Assembly (NCBI RefSeq): GCF_017916325.1
Contig: NC_090152.1
Location: 380,001-444,000 of the forward strand
DNA length: 64,000 nt
Direction of reading: 5' to 3'
DNA from: Leishmania martiniquensis
Taxonomy: Eukaryota; Euglenozoa; Kinetoplastea; Trypanosomatida; Trypanosomatidae
Shown here: in pieces, positions 10,429-21,921 of the stretch
Layout: every line of letters starts with the position of its first letter
How positions within the stretch are numbered: the first letter of the stretch is position 1
Notes under the pieces: model-generated
Database searches by the model: none
Seen by the model: only the letters and a program-made list of their open reading frames with translations
What the model was told of the DNA's origin: nothing
Position numbers and translations under genes: made by a program

Positions 10429-11028
10429 CTAGCTGGAGTCGTGTATGCGCTTTAGCTTTCCATCAAAGAAGCGATGGCGACCAGCACGGCCGAGGCGTAC
10501 TCCGCCACAGCGCTGGAAGAGCTCCTTGTCGGACATGCGGGTCACATCGCTGACATGATCGTTCTTCGATCGCTTACTATCTGTACAATCGTCACTGTCG
10601 CTGCCGCTGTTCGAGGGGGAGGAGACTGCAGCACGGCGTTGCCGCTTCACTGCCGCGCGATCCGCAACTGTCAGCTTCTCTCTTTCCGACGTTATGACCG
10701 CGCTGCTGCTGTTGCTGTTGCTGGTGGTGGAACCCATATCACTCGATGCGCCTTCATCTGCTGGGTGGCCGTGCGCCGTGCTCGACCGCTGCTGCCGCTT
10801 CGTCGTCTCTTTGCGGAGCTCGCCGTAGATGGCGTCAAGCTCGATGGCGTGGGCCGAAGCCAAGCTGCCAGCCTGCGCGGGGTCCGCGGCATGGCCGAGG
10901 CCGGTGGCGGTGTGAGGGTCGCGGCGAGTGACCTTCACGTACGACTTGATGCCAGAGCGCTCCTTTCCAAGTCCCTCGCCCTCCTTCCACCCATACTTCT
11001 CCATCATCTTCTTTGCGACGGCGGACAT
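10429..11028 (-). CDS. G-patch domain protein, GPATCH4-like
   Basis: The protein has 199 residues from the ATG at 11028. A longer in-frame extension to 11208 is a translated (GT)n repeat and was rejected. Residues 1-30 form a G-patch: AKKMMEKYGWKEGEGLGK followed by ERSGIKSYVKV, with the invariant glycines in place. After it come DPHTATGLGHAADP, similar to the segment after the G-patch in GPATCH4, and a Ser/Asp-rich basic tail with KRQRR and KRSK nuclear-localisation-like clusters. G-patch proteins activate DEAH-box helicases in splicing or ribosome assembly. A GPATCH4-like nucleolar or snRNA-linked role is inference. On the minus strand a T-rich pyrimidine tract ending in AG near 11210 is a plausible splice acceptor, leaving about 180 nt of 5' UTR. 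Confidence 0.88.
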   Translation of the reverse strand: MSAVAKKMMEKYGWKEGEGLGKERSGIKSYVKVTRRDPHTATGLGHAADPAQAGSLASAHAIELDAIYGELRKETTKRQQRSSTAHGHPADEGASSDMGSTTSNSNSSSAVITSEREKLTVADRAAVKRQRRAAVSSPSNSGSDSDDCTDSKRSKNDHVSDVTRMSDKELFQRCGGVRLGRAGRHRFFDGKLKRIHDSS

Positions 11029-13208
11029 GGTCACGGCCCTGGATGCAGTCGTATTGCCGGATACGCTCGCCCGCTTTCGTTTCCTCTTCGTTTGCACGCG
11101 CGATGGCGATGGAGACCGATGCCGGCAGAGACGTGCGATGCTCGCTGGAGACGCTGCCGCGTACACGCTCCGGTATGGTAGGCGCGTTGGACACACACAC
11201 ACACACACCTACACAAAAGGGAAAGAGAAAAGTCACTGCTCCGCAGCTACGCAGATGTGGGGAAGATCTCGAAGAAGAGATATATGGCGGTGAAGCTGTG
11301 CGTTGGTGTGGTGCGGGTGCACACAGCTGCTTGCCTACATGCGAGCAGTCTCTCCATAGAAGCCGTACCGAAGGTGTTGTGAAAGAGAAAGCAGAGAATA
11401 AAGAAAGGGCAAAGAGGGGGCCAGTGGAGTACCCAGAGGCGGGGAGGATAGAGAGAAATGGGTGCGAGTGCGTAGTCACTGAAGGTGTGGAGGAGGTATG
11501 AGAAGAGGGAGGCGTGGATGTATCCGGCCCTATTGCGCATACACCCTTCGCAGTGCAGGCTGCAGAGGCATGGAGCCGAAGTGCGCCTCGACTCTTGCTT
11601 GCATGCAGGTGCTACTGCTGCTGCTGTACCCTTCTCAGCTCCTCTTTCCTTCCTCTCATTTTCCATGGTGCGCGCTTCACAACAGCGCCCTCCCCCTCCC
11701 CCCTCCTCGACGGAACGCCCACAGCTGAGAAGGGCCACCACATCGCACCATTCCTCGGACCAGGGGTGGGGTGGGGGTGGGGAAAGGGCAGGAGAGACTG
11801 TGAGACGCCACGCAAAGTGCACCAGCTGTGCCCCTCAAGGCTGCACACACACACACACACTGCAGCGCAGCGGAGGAGACATCGAGTCGAGTTGTTGCTC
11901 ATCAGGAAAGAAGTGAACACAGCATCAAAGGAAAAAAAGATAGCAAAGGAGAAGGGGACCCGCACCCACAGACAGACACAAACACACACAGGCACAACGA
12001 CACTCGAGTAGGCCATCCACGCGCTCAACTACACGCAAGCAAAGAGAGAGAGAGAGGGGGAAGGGGAGGGGAGGGTGAAGGCAAACGCGCAGATAGACAA
12101 GAAAAAATGGCGCCGCGGCATCCATCATACACAACGCACCAGCCCACAAACACACACACACACACAGGCACGCACATAACGTAAGCCCCCCTCCACCCCC
12201 ACCGCGCAGTCGCTCGTTACGACGTCATCGTTACACAGCCGGGGTGGCGTGAGAAGGGGCGGGTGGTGGTGAGGAGTTCATAAAGAGAGTCATCGCAAAG
12301 GAGAGCAAGAAGAAAAAAGCACCCATACACCCGCATAAAGAAGGCACTTGTGACAACTTGCTCGTGAACCGAATGAGTACCGCTGCTCACTGAAGACGAG
12401 CACACACACACACACACTTACAGAGAGACAGACAGACACGCACACAGATGAAAGAGAAGTGCGCGGAAGAAGCCCTCTCCCTCTCCCCCCCACCCCCACC
12501 CACCCCCACAGAAAGAGGGGATATGGGGGTGGGGGTGGGGAGAGGGAGAGGGAAAAGGAAAACAAACGAGCGCCGGAGAGAGTAGGGAGTATACATAATG
12601 TCCTCCTCCTCTTCCTCCTCTCTCTCTCTGCGCCCATGTCGACATAGTGGTGGAAGACTGCTAGAAGGACACGCGAGGGGGAAGCCGGGAGGAGAGGTGG
12701 GGAAGGCGGTGAGCCGGAAAACAGAACAGATCACACAGATATGAGACGGCGGTGACAAACAGCAACAACAACAAAAAAGAGGCGAAGACAGAAGCAATAC
12801 AAAACACACAACCGCCGACTTCCGTGTGCGTAAGGAGAGGGGCATCACCCACCATCACACCGACGCGTTTACCGGCAAAGTCAAGTTGAAGGCACACACA
12901 CATACACACCAATGCGGCCCCCATAGACGCCAGCGCAGACACGCATACGTGCGGAGAACCACGAGAAAAGAGGAAAGCCACCATCGACAGCAGCAACACG
13001 AGATGAGAGAGAGAGACAGAGAGAGAGAGGGAGACGCAGGAGCCGAATGGACATCAGGAGTGAGAAAAAAAGGGGGAGAGGGGTGGGGAGGAGAAGGGAG
13101 GAATGGGCGCGTTATCTGTAAAAACAGAGACGCACATCCAAACAGACGACCAAGAGGCGAGCGCTGCAAGCAGAAACGAAGCGCACACCACCCATCGTCA
13201 CACACCTA

Positions 13209-13230
13209 CACACACACACACACACACACA
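13209..13230. repeat. (CA)n microsatellite
   Basis: Eleven CA units, the longest CA run in the 11-15.6 kb spacer. Confidence 0.85.
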
Positions 13231-13486
13231 GAGTCCGTGACTGAAGCTTACGCGCAGAAAGATACGAGAGCAGAATACAAACCGCGACGGAAGAGGCGGG
13301 CCTTCCCCCTCCTCCCTCTTTTTTTTCGACGCGAATGAAAAGAAATACAGATAGGCGGCGCTTCATGAGCCCAAAGTGAGGGTGCGGATACGGTGGTGGC
13401 GGTGTATGTGTGTGTGTAGGGGATTAGGCTGGAGGAGGAGGGAGAGAGGGGGGACAGGGATGAAGGAACAACGAGAGATGAAGTTG

Positions 13487-13502
13487 ATATATATATATAT
13501 AT
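13487..13502. repeat. (TA)n microsatellite
   Basis: A 16-nt alternating AT tract in the spacer between two minus-strand genes. Confidence 0.85.
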
Positions 13503-15603
13503 CCAACCCGGAAAAAACAGAGGCAGATAAACAAGCGAGATGCTAAGAGGCGCGAAGATCACCTCGCTCCCCACGCTCCCTTCCACCCACTCCAACGACC
13601 GTGAAGAACGAAAGGGAGCGAAATCGAAGAGAAAGCGCGCACACACACACGGACACATGGGAGGGAGGAAAGTCAACAGAGAGAGAGACGGCAGCCGAAG
13701 CGACGCGCTCCTCTTCGCCTCCTTCCGCCCTTCCTTTCGGCTCTTTCTGCTTCGTTTCCTTCGCCTCGATAAAGGACCACATAATACCACGCATGCGCCA
13801 CCTCCACCTCCTCCTTTCCGCGTACGTGTGCGCATGTGCAGGTACCATTTTCTTTAGCCTTCGGTGTCTCGCTTGCCGTCCCCTACTTGCGCCTGCCTCC
13901 CTCTTCCCCCCTCCCCCTCTCTCTGCGCGGGCATGCAGCAGCTCACCTATAGGCACCTCACATTCATAGATGTAGAAACATGCTCGTGATGACATAAATG
14001 CGCGTGCACACACACATACACATACGAGTGCATATACGCCCTCCTCTGTTGTCACCCGCGCACGCTCGGAACGCGTTGGCTGAGGGGGAGAGACGAGACT
14101 CACAACAGGAGGGATCGCACAGACATGTGCTCCATAGGGAGGCAGGCAAAGGGCAAGAGAGGGGGACAGAAGGGCGTTGATAGAGAGAGAGAAAAAGGAG
14201 GGGACGGAGGAGACGTCATGGCACACAGACACAACAAGAGGACATAGAGAAGAAGGAGAGGGAGGGGAGAAGGCGGTAGTGGTGATAATTGAAAGCAAAG
14301 GAAGATGGAGAAGGGAGGGAGGAGACTGAGACCGATGAACGGCGGACACCATTTCCGGAAGCAAACAAACACAAACACACACAGAGAGAGAGACAGAGAG
14401 GTGCAAAGCTCACCAAAGATACGGTGAGGGACCGCAGATGCACACCCTATCACACAGAAGGGCGCAGTTGCGCCATCGACGAGGCGAAACAATAACCACA
14501 GTCAGCATAGCGCGATTCAAATAGAGGCCTCAGAGAGGGGGAGAAGGGAGCGAGGGTGCCCCAGTTTCAGGCTGCCTCATCTCCGGCTCACCAACTATCA
14601 GCGAAACAAAGGCGACCATGTAGGAAAGGTAAGAGGAGAACATATGAAATATACAGCACAGGGGCACATACACATACACACACACACACAGGGCCGCGCT
14701 TCTCCCCTCTTTCGATTTCTGCGCCTGATCAGCTACGTGCACACAGACATACATGCAGAGAAAGTCAGAGAAAGGAGGGGGGGAGTGGAGGTAGCGATCG
14801 CCATACATTGCGATGGTGATGTGTGCGCGGGTGCTCGGCACTGCATGACTGTCTTCTTTTCTATGAACTCGTCTTCCTTTGGCTGCTACGAGGTCGCTTG
14901 GGAGCGTGTGCTAGGGTGCTGGTGGATGGTGAGGGCTGCGATACGCCTAACAAGTTCAACTCGGTTGTCCTCCTTGTCCCCGCTGCGCTCTTTCCACACT
15001 CCCCACTCTTTTCATGCTTTACCGGCACACTTTTTCATCACCAAAACGTACTTGTACATAAGAATACACACACGCACGGGAACAGAGACGGCGTGCTCGC
15101 AAGGAAAGAAAAAGCAAAGAGGAACATGACACCGTTCCCCCCTACGCGACGCAAACCTGAAATGGGGAGAAGGAAGAGGAGGAGAGGAAGCTGAGGCCGA
15201 TGTGCACTGCCGTCTCTTTACCCCCCCTCCCCTTGAGCAATGGCCTGCCCCCTCTCTTTTCCTCTTCCTCACGGCAGCCGCTCACGCGATACAGTGTGCT
15301 GCGCCACCTTTTCCGCTCTCGTATCGTTCCTTATCCATCCGACAAGTGTCTCCCCCCCTCCCCTCTCCCCGCACCCACTGTGGTGTAGTGGATGACGTCC
15401 TTCATGGCTCTCTCTTCTTATCATCGAAGGTTTCCTATCCGGCGTCGTCCCTTCTCCCCTTGCACGAAAGTTGTCACGTCCTTTCTATTGCTGTCTCCTC
15501 CCGCATGGTTTGTTTGTATAAGGCGGTAGGGGGGGGCGCAGGGTGCGGTGGGGGGGAGTAGGAGGGCGAGATGGGAAGGTGGCACGTATGCTATTCCTTT
15601 TTT

Positions 15604-17379
15604 TTATGCATTGGAGGAGCGGCCGTTGCCACTGCTCATGGTCATCCCGTGGTCTACCTGGATCTGGTGAAAGACGCTGCTGGACAAGGACGTGTTGGTC
15701 GTTGCGTTTGCCGAGGAGGAGAGCACGCGGTGCGCGCCAGTGAGGGTGGAGCGGCAGCTGCGCGTTTCACCGCCGGAGCATTCGGAGAAGGCAGAGTGGT
15801 TGCTCGGTGCCACGTTCTTTCCTGTGCGACTGCGCGGACCACGGATGCGGCCGCCTTCGCTACTCACTTCTGGCTTTACCGCGCGCGGGTGCTTGACGGT
15901 GGCACTGGTGCTACGTGCCGCGCTGCCACTCGGCCGACGAGAGGCCTGGCCACTAAGGTTGGCAATGGCGGCACGGTCGAGGTGACCAGGATTGCTAAAA
16001 CTTTCGTGCATCAGTGTCGTCCATGCCTGCTGATGCTGCTGCAGCTGCGAGATGCTCCGAACGCCTCCCCCTGTGGCGCCCGACAACGGCGGGGCGCCTT
16101 GACAGGGGTTCATCGGTCGGACGCCGTGCTCCATCATGTAAAGGTGGTAGCTCGAGCCGCCTCCGCCACCGGGATGAGAGATGCGGCACAGTGAGTCGCT
16201 CACTTCGGTATCGATCGTGGAGCGGCCGTCGTTGATGTTGCTGGTCTGGATGCCTGCCAGGTAGCTGGACGCGAGATGCGCCGCAGGTACACCACCAGCA
16301 GGAGAGCCACGTGAATGAGAACGGGCCGCCACACCGGTGCTCGTACCGAGCAGACTTGCTGGCATGGTCGCCGTTACCGCTGCTGGTGCTGCTGCTAGGG
16401 GTTGGGTACTGCAGCCACCATTGCGCGGTGAGGCTCGTAGCATGCCGTGTGGTGGTGAGACGTAGCCACCGTTGCTACTGCTGCTGGCATGATGGCTACT
16501 GCGGTATGCGAACTGAGGCTGCCACTGCGGGTTGTGGGCCATGTTTGCCTCCAGTATGATTCCAGTGAGAAGGCTCAGCTCCTCTTCAAAGATGTGCGGA
16601 TCGAGTCCAGAAACAACAGATGCCGTGGTGGTCTGTTGTGCAGCTGGCGAGCTTGTCGCTCGCGGATCTCCGCCGGGGGAAGCTACAGACGTGGTGCTAC
16701 CACCACCACTGTTGCTGTGTCCGTGCAGGTGCAACTCGCCGCGGCACGCGGACGCCATCTGATGAATGAGCCGAGCACATTGGTCTCTATCTTGGGTGAT
16801 GGCAGATGCTTGACACGCACCTGCCACAGAGGGTAGCCGTCTCGCGGCACCCTGGAACAGGACGCTAGGACTGCAGCGCTGATTGCTTCCTGTACCACCA
16901 GTGTAGTGGGCAGCCGAGGCGACGAGACCGCCGCTGCCGGTGCTGGCTGCGTAGCCCCCGACACCCAAGGGTGGGGTGGCCCCAGATGGCGAGTGTGTAC
17001 CGGTGTTGGATGGACTGCGGTTACGGAAAGGCCCTTGCGCATTACCACTGCTAGCGGCCGCGTCCTGCTGAAGAACAATATCGAACTGATCCAGCTCCCC
17101 TTCCTCTGGCGCAATACCTGGACTTAACGCGGCATGAGCGTTGACTGAGTCATGCAGTGCAGGCTCCTCAATGGCAGTCATCACAGATGCTGCTACATGA
17201 GATGCAGGCGGCCGCGGAGACGTCATGAGTCGCGACGCGTTGGCACTAAGATTGCTGTTGCCATTCATGTTTGCTCCTCCAGTAAGGTGACGCGCGTACA
17301 CGCTGTCGGCGCTGAACTCGATTGGAGAGGAGGGTTGCGCAGCACTGCTGCGGTGCAGCGCCGCATCAATGCCGTCCAT
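15604..17379 (-). CDS. Hypothetical protein, Ser/Gly/Ala-rich, low complexity
   Basis: The protein has 591 residues from the ATG at 17379 (MDGIDAALHRSSAAQPSSP). The frame is open further upstream, but that part is Cys/Thr-rich translated repeat. Most of the protein is predicted disordered, with His/Ser/Gly/Asn tracts. Two short stretches look conserved or structured: EEGELDQFDIVLQQD (acidic, amphipathic) and FEEELSLLTGIILEANMAHN (helical). A C-terminal basic Arg/Ser segment contains VKHPRAVKPEVSSEGGRIRGP. No enzymatic domain is recognised. The composition resembles trypanosomatid mRNA-fate regulators that use short linear motifs, but that is only an analogy. It is followed leftward by a 4.6-kb spacer, suggesting a long regulated 3' UTR. 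Confidence 0.72.
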   Translation of the reverse strand: MDGIDAALHRSSAAQPSSPIEFSADSVYARHLTGGANMNGNSNLSANASRLMTSPRPPASHVAASVMTAIEEPALHDSVNAHAALSPGIAPEEGELDQFDIVLQQDAAASSGNAQGPFRNRSPSNTGTHSPSGATPPLGVGGYAASTGSGGLVASAAHYTGGTGSNQRCSPSVLFQGAARRLPSVAGACQASAITQDRDQCARLIHQMASACRGELHLHGHSNSGGGSTTSVASPGGDPRATSSPAAQQTTTASVVSGLDPHIFEEELSLLTGIILEANMAHNPQWQPQFAYRSSHHASSSSNGGYVSPPHGMLRASPRNGGCSTQPLAAAPAAVTATMPASLLGTSTGVAARSHSRGSPAGGVPAAHLASSYLAGIQTSNINDGRSTIDTEVSDSLCRISHPGGGGGSSYHLYMMEHGVRPMNPCQGAPPLSGATGGGVRSISQLQQHQQAWTTLMHESFSNPGHLDRAAIANLSGQASRRPSGSAARSTSATVKHPRAVKPEVSSEGGRIRGPRSRTGKNVAPSNHSAFSECSGGETRSCRSTLTGAHRVLSSSANATTNTSLSSSVFHQIQVDHGMTMSSGNGRSSNA

Positions 17380-18196
17380 GACTGACGTTTCTCCAGTTTG
17401 TTCTCTTGTGTGCGGATCAACTCTTGTCTGTACAGCTTCTTCGTGCACACAGGCACACAGACAGGTGCGAGTACACACGGAGAGAGAGAGACTGGCAAGC
17501 AATGCGAGTGTGCCTGTATGTGCGTATGTACGTGTGCTCGTGTATAGGCGGCTGTGCGTGAGAGGCTTTGGCTGTGGAACTTTTTTTGTCGCTGGAAAAG
17601 ACAAAATATTTTTTTTTCTTCCGTTGAAGGGGGTGGGGGTGGGTGGAAACACCAACGTGGATGAACGTGCTTAGCGTGCGAGCGGGCTTAGAAAGGCATA
17701 GAGTGGGGGGGGGTAACGGCGACACAGGAGAGAGGGAGACGAAGAAAAAAAAAGGAGGCCGCGAGCCCAGGGAGTGGGGCGGGTGATAGTGACGCGGCCT
17801 TCTTGAGAGCAAAGGAGCGAACGAGACGACGAGCAAAGGGAGGCAAATCCAACTACAGAGAAATGGAAGAGGTGAAGCACCCACAACGAGAAGAGCGCAC
17901 AGTTCAGGTAAGATGAAGGGACACACATACAGACACACGCCCACAAAGGAAAAAGAGAGCGAGAGAGCGAGAGCAAAGCGCGGTGCGAGTAAAAAAGAAA
18001 AGCGTGTACGAGAAAAAAGGATGCAGTAGTAGTGGTAGTGGTAGTAATGGCAATTGTAAAGGAAGGGGGGAAGGGGGGCAAAGGCGCTGGCACACGCCAG
18101 TACCGACATACAAAGCAAACACGCTAACACAGTAGCAAAAAAAAGAGAGAGAGAGCACACACAGAGGGTGGGGTGGGGGAGAGAGAGTACAAGGTG

Positions 18197-18212
18197 TATA
18201 TATATATATATA
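18197..18212. repeat. (TA)n microsatellite
   Basis: A 16-nt alternating TA tract in the DBR1-proximal spacer. Confidence 0.85.
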
Positions 18213-19382
18213 CGTCTGTCTCTCTTTGTGTGTGGCGCGTAGGTGTGTATGAAGGCTGTCGTTGCGAGAGAGCAAAGAAACACGGTTGCAAGAGAAACAC
18301 GGCACAGAGGCGACGCGACCCGCAGCTGAAAGGGGGGGGCGGGAGGGGAGGGGGGTTGGGATGAGGAGGCGTATAGGTGTGTGGGCGCACGCTTGCGAGG
18401 AAGAAAACAGATGGGTGGGGATGGGGAAGCTCTGCGACAGAAACACAAGCCAAGGACAGAATGAGCTGCAACGAGGTTGGAAGTTGACACGCCCGCGCGC
18501 ACAAAGGCACCAAGACGTGTAGGACCGTTTGTATGTGTGTGTGTGCGTGTGTGGGTGGTCGGGCGCTGTCGACTGTTCGTACGCCACACAGAACAGGAAA
18601 GAAAATGGGGCGAGGATCGGAGGCTAAGCGTGTGCTTGGGTGAGCGGGATGATGCAGTGCAGCGACACTACACGGGGACTCGTCACCGAACTACACGGCT
18701 CCAGTTGCGAACGGAGAAGAGAGTGGGTGGTGATGGTGGGGTGTGCGGGGCTGGAGGAGGTGTATGTGTGTGAGAAGGGAAAAACAACAGGGAAAGAGAA
18801 AAGCCACACAGACAAGCACAAACCTCGAAGCGAACGCTTTCGTGAGAGATCCCTCAGCAACAACAGTACAGCCGCAATCGAGAAGGAAAGGAGAGCGATG
18901 ATGCCTCGTCTTTGGCCTCGCTTTCCGCTTTGTTGCTGTCACACAGCTCCCTTCTTCCTCCTCCCCCCTTCTTCTCTCCTTTTCCTTTTTGTTCTTACTT
19001 TTTCGTACTATTCGGTTCGTCGCCGTCTATTCGCTTCTCTATTCCCCTCCGCCTCCTCTCTCTTGTTTTTTTTTATGTCTCCGAGGGAGAGGAGAGGAGA
19101 GGAGAGGGTCGGTGGGGGTGGGGTGGGGTAGGGGGCAGAGAGAGAGCGTATACCACCGCTTTTTTTAAAAAATTCTCTCGTCTTCCTTTTATTTCGGTTC
19201 CTTTGCTCTCCTTACTCTGCTCGACCCCTCTTTTGGTCCTCTTATGCAAATATATATATATGTGCGTGTGTATTTTCTTGTTCTGCTTGCACACTGCTGA
19301 TCATCACCACCCCAACAACGTGTGTGTGTGTGCGTATGTGTGTGGTGTCCCGCGTGTATGTAATGCATGTGTGGGTGCATGA

Positions 19383-19403
19383 ATATATATATATATATAT
19401 ATA
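19383..19403. repeat. (TA)n microsatellite
   Basis: A 21-nt alternating AT tract, the longest in the window. It is preceded by GT-rich DNA. Confidence 0.85.
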
Positions 19404-20064
19404 ATGGCGCATGAAGCGGTACAGAAAATAGAGAAGAGTGTGTGTGCATGCAGGGGAAGAAGGAGAGAGGCTAGGTGACGGAGGTGCGCTATTGTGGAGG
19501 GGACATCACGTGGCTGCCGGTTCCGCTCGACTCACACGCGTGCCGTGTGACGTAGAGGGCTGCTTTAGGAGATGAATGGGGAGGTTGGACGAAAAAATGA
19601 GAAGCGCTCCCCATTCCTCATCCCACCCCCTACACACGTTCATACGAATACGTGACACCTCTGTAGCAGCCGTGCGCGCGACGGCCACGTGCGCCCCCCA
19701 CACGCTCTCTTCTCGCGTTTCGCGAGGTTCTGTCTTCTAGTGCTCCGCTTCTGTTCATGTGTGGCTGCCCATTTCATAGCCCCGCTTTGCGCCCACTGGC
19801 TGCGCTCGGGCGGTGTGAGTAGAGAGGTTGGCCACGGCGGCAGTGTACTGTCTGCAGCGTCCCTTCCAAGCATCTATCTCGATCGGTGAGGGGGAAAGAA
19901 GAGCAAAACCAATGACGACAATAAGCACACGTGCATTGCTCTGGTGGAAGGAAAGCGAAGGGCCGAGCACAGGTCAGGGTGCACCTCGTACGCCAACAGT
20001 GGCTCATACACACACGCACTACCCCACGTGTACACACACACACACACTTCTCGCCTATCGGCCT

Positions 20065-21921
20065 TCATGGTTGCTGCTGCTGCTGCTTTGTATCTTCGAA
20101 CCAGGTCAGCGCTGTTGCCGCTGGTGCCTGCAGAAGTGCGCCAGCGTCGCCGCGGACGCAAGCAAGCGAAGTCGAGGCATGGCAAGCTCTCATACCAGGT
20201 GCCGAGGAGGGGTCTGAGACGTTGTTTGTTGGCTCTAAATCCTCGAAGAAGCTCGGCGGGTGCTGTGCGTGCCGTGTTTCCACAGTACACCGCGTCTGGG
20301 CGCTTGACACAGGTGCCGCGGTGGAGGCGGAGGACATTCTCATCGTCTCCGTCCGCGCTCGCGGGTGCTGCGGCTGAAGTTCGCTGCCTATACCTTCGGA
20401 GCTATTTCCCTCCTGCCAAGTGGTGCCGTCACGCCGCGTTGCCAACGGGGGGGCCCTTTCATCGGGCCTTCTCGAGGGATACTCAGAAGAGTTGGCGGCA
20501 GGTGCCTCCTGCTGAAGGGGGAGTGCCGGAGAAAGTCGTAGAGCCGAAAGCAGTGTGCCCGTCGTCGGTGCGAGAAGTGCGGCAGCAGCCGGCCCCGTGG
20601 CGCACCGAAAGCTTGTGACAATTTCTTTCACGGCCTCATCCACATTGAAACCGCCGCCGCCGCCAGGTCGTGCATCGGCGGTACGATTCGCAGCAACAAA
20701 CGGATGAGAGACACGAAGCACCTCTAGCCATACCGGGTCCCGCCGGATACGCGACGCACCTAGGAGCGTATCTGGACTGTGTGGCTGGCTCTCCGACGGC
20801 GATGCGGCAAGGACACTGCCTGCCGATGCTGCCGACGTACCACAGCTGCCTTGACACACGCGCGGGATATCGATAAAGGTAAGAAACCCGTGGCCCTTCG
20901 CACATTTGTCTAGGGCTACAAACTTTGTGCACGCCGCATTCGCGCTTGGATGTGCGACGGTGGCTTCGAAGTGGCAGTGAAGGTGTGCGGCAAACCAATA
21001 GGGCGCTTTCGCCTCTTGTAGAAGGCGCATGGTGTACGGGTTGCCAAGGGCGCCACGGCGGACGTCGTCCCTGAAGTACGGCTTGAAGCGTAGCAGCTGC
21101 GCCTCGTCACCATAGCCGGTGATGCCAACGGGCCAGTCATGGGATAGAAAAAGGTCGATCGCCGGCGGTGACGCTGCGAGCGACGTGGATGGGGTTCCCT
21201 TGAGTGTATCACCGCTGCTGCTGCTGCGCAGTTTCTGGGTGGAGCGCAGGTATGTGTGCAGCTTTGCGACCTCAATCCGGCGCACGTGATAGGCAGACTT
21301 TTTGGCGATTGGATTGACAGCGTACGGCCGGGGTGGATACGGGCGGTCGTAGTCTGGTTCCTTGAAGATGCCGCTGAGCCCTGCGACAGTGAGACAGCCG
21401 TCGACGGTGATAACAGATGAATGCCCTAGATAGTACACGTTCGGCGCCACAAAACCGCCGTAGCTTTCCTGCGCCAGGAGGTCAGAGTTCTCGTGGTTGC
21501 CCCCCACAAAGATGGTCAAGTACGGCGCCACTGTGTGCGCCTTGTGCCGGGTAGACGCGTCCGAGACGTCAGCGTAGTATTTGTGGAAGTCGCCGAGTAC
21601 TTTGTACTTGTCTGGCACTGCCATGCTGTCTAGGTCCCCGACCGTCCGGACGGCCTGGAAGTCACCGCAGCAGAGCAGCACGTCGATTCGCTTGCCGGTC
21701 TGCCGCTCGTGCTCGCCGCAGGAAGCGTAGATTTGGTCGAGCTCTCCGTGGCAGCATCCCTGCACTGCAATATGGTAGAAGCGTTCGCTCCACGAGCCGG
21801 ACGGAGGCGACGACGTGGTGGCAGCCGTGCCCGACTGGCTTGAAGTCGGCGCTGCAGGACTGGTCAAGGTGCCGTCCCCGCTCGCCTTGAGCGTCGCAAA
21901 GATTTTGTGCGCTAGCGACAT
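20065..21921 (-). CDS. DBR1: RNA lariat debranching enzyme
   Basis: The protein has 618 residues from the ATG at 21921. It is a metallophosphoesterase of the DBR1 family, which cleaves the 2'-5' bond at intron branch points. Visible active-site motifs are AVQGCCHGELDQIY (C56 and H58; the Cys is the DBR1 hallmark replacing the usual Asp), CCGDFQAVR (D87), GGNHE (N142, H143), LSHDWP (H261) and AAHLHCHFEA (H313, H315). The lariat-recognition segment is marked by FKEPDYDRPYPPRPY. A Ser/Thr-rich insertion (about 228-252) and a low-complexity stretch (about 335-420) interrupt the fold. The roughly 200-residue C-terminal part is mostly disordered. In trypanosomatids the main substrate should be the Y-branched intermediate of spliced-leader trans-splicing, since cis-introns are very rare. 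The family call is firm. Confidence 0.95.
   Translation of the reverse strand: MSLAHKIFATLKASGDGTLTSPAAPTSSQSGTAATTSSPPSGSWSERFYHIAVQGCCHGELDQIYASCGEHERQTGKRIDVLLCCGDFQAVRTVGDLDSMAVPDKYKVLGDFHKYYADVSDASTRHKAHTVAPYLTIFVGGNHENSDLLAQESYGGFVAPNVYYLGHSSVITVDGCLTVAGLSGIFKEPDYDRPYPPRPYAVNPIAKKSAYHVRRIEVAKLHTYLRSTQKLRSSSSGDTLKGTPSTSLAASPPAIDLFLSHDWPVGITGYGDEAQLLRFKPYFRDDVRRGALGNPYTMRLLQEAKAPYWFAAHLHCHFEATVAHPSANAACTKFVALDKCAKGHGFLTFIDIPRVCQGSCGTSAASAGSVLAASPSESQPHSPDTLLGASRIRRDPVWLEVLRVSHPFVAANRTADARPGGGGGFNVDEAVKEIVTSFRCATGPAAAALLAPTTGTLLSALRLSPALPLQQEAPAANSSEYPSRRPDERAPPLATRRDGTTWQEGNSSEGIGSELQPQHPRARTETMRMSSASTAAPVSSAQTRCTVETRHAQHPPSFFEDLEPTNNVSDPSSAPGMRACHASTSLACVRGDAGALLQAPAATALTWFEDTKQQQQQP

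Larger units (their letters stand above)
11029..15603. other. Long intergenic spacer rich in microsatellites
   Basis: About 4.6 kb with no supported gene. It has (CA)n tracts at 11191-11208, 11844-11860, 12401-12417 and 13209-13230, a (TA)n tract at 13487-13502, many (GA)n runs, and C/G-rich runs around 12480-12540. The open frames here are compositionally trivial (Cys-Val, Ser-Leu or Pro-rich). The size suggests a long 3' UTR for the low-complexity protein gene to its right. Confidence 0.65.
17380..20064. other. Long intergenic spacer
   Basis: About 2.7 kb between the low-complexity gene and DBR1. It contains three (TA)n tracts (18197-18212, 19251-19261, 19383-19403), GGAGA pentamer repeats around 19086-19107, and T-rich and G-rich runs. 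A 390-codon minus-strand frame across 17.4-18.6 kb is low-complexity and not supported as a gene. Confidence 0.68.

Noticed and set aside
13543..14406. 287-codon minus-strand frame in the 11-15.6 kb spacer
   Set aside because: It is dominated by Cys-Val, Ser-Leu and Pro runs from GT and GA microsatellites, with no conserved motif.
17417..18589. 390-codon minus-strand frame
   Set aside because: It is translated low-complexity spacer (Thr-His, Phe-Leu-Ser and Tyr-His runs) and crosses a (TA)n tract.
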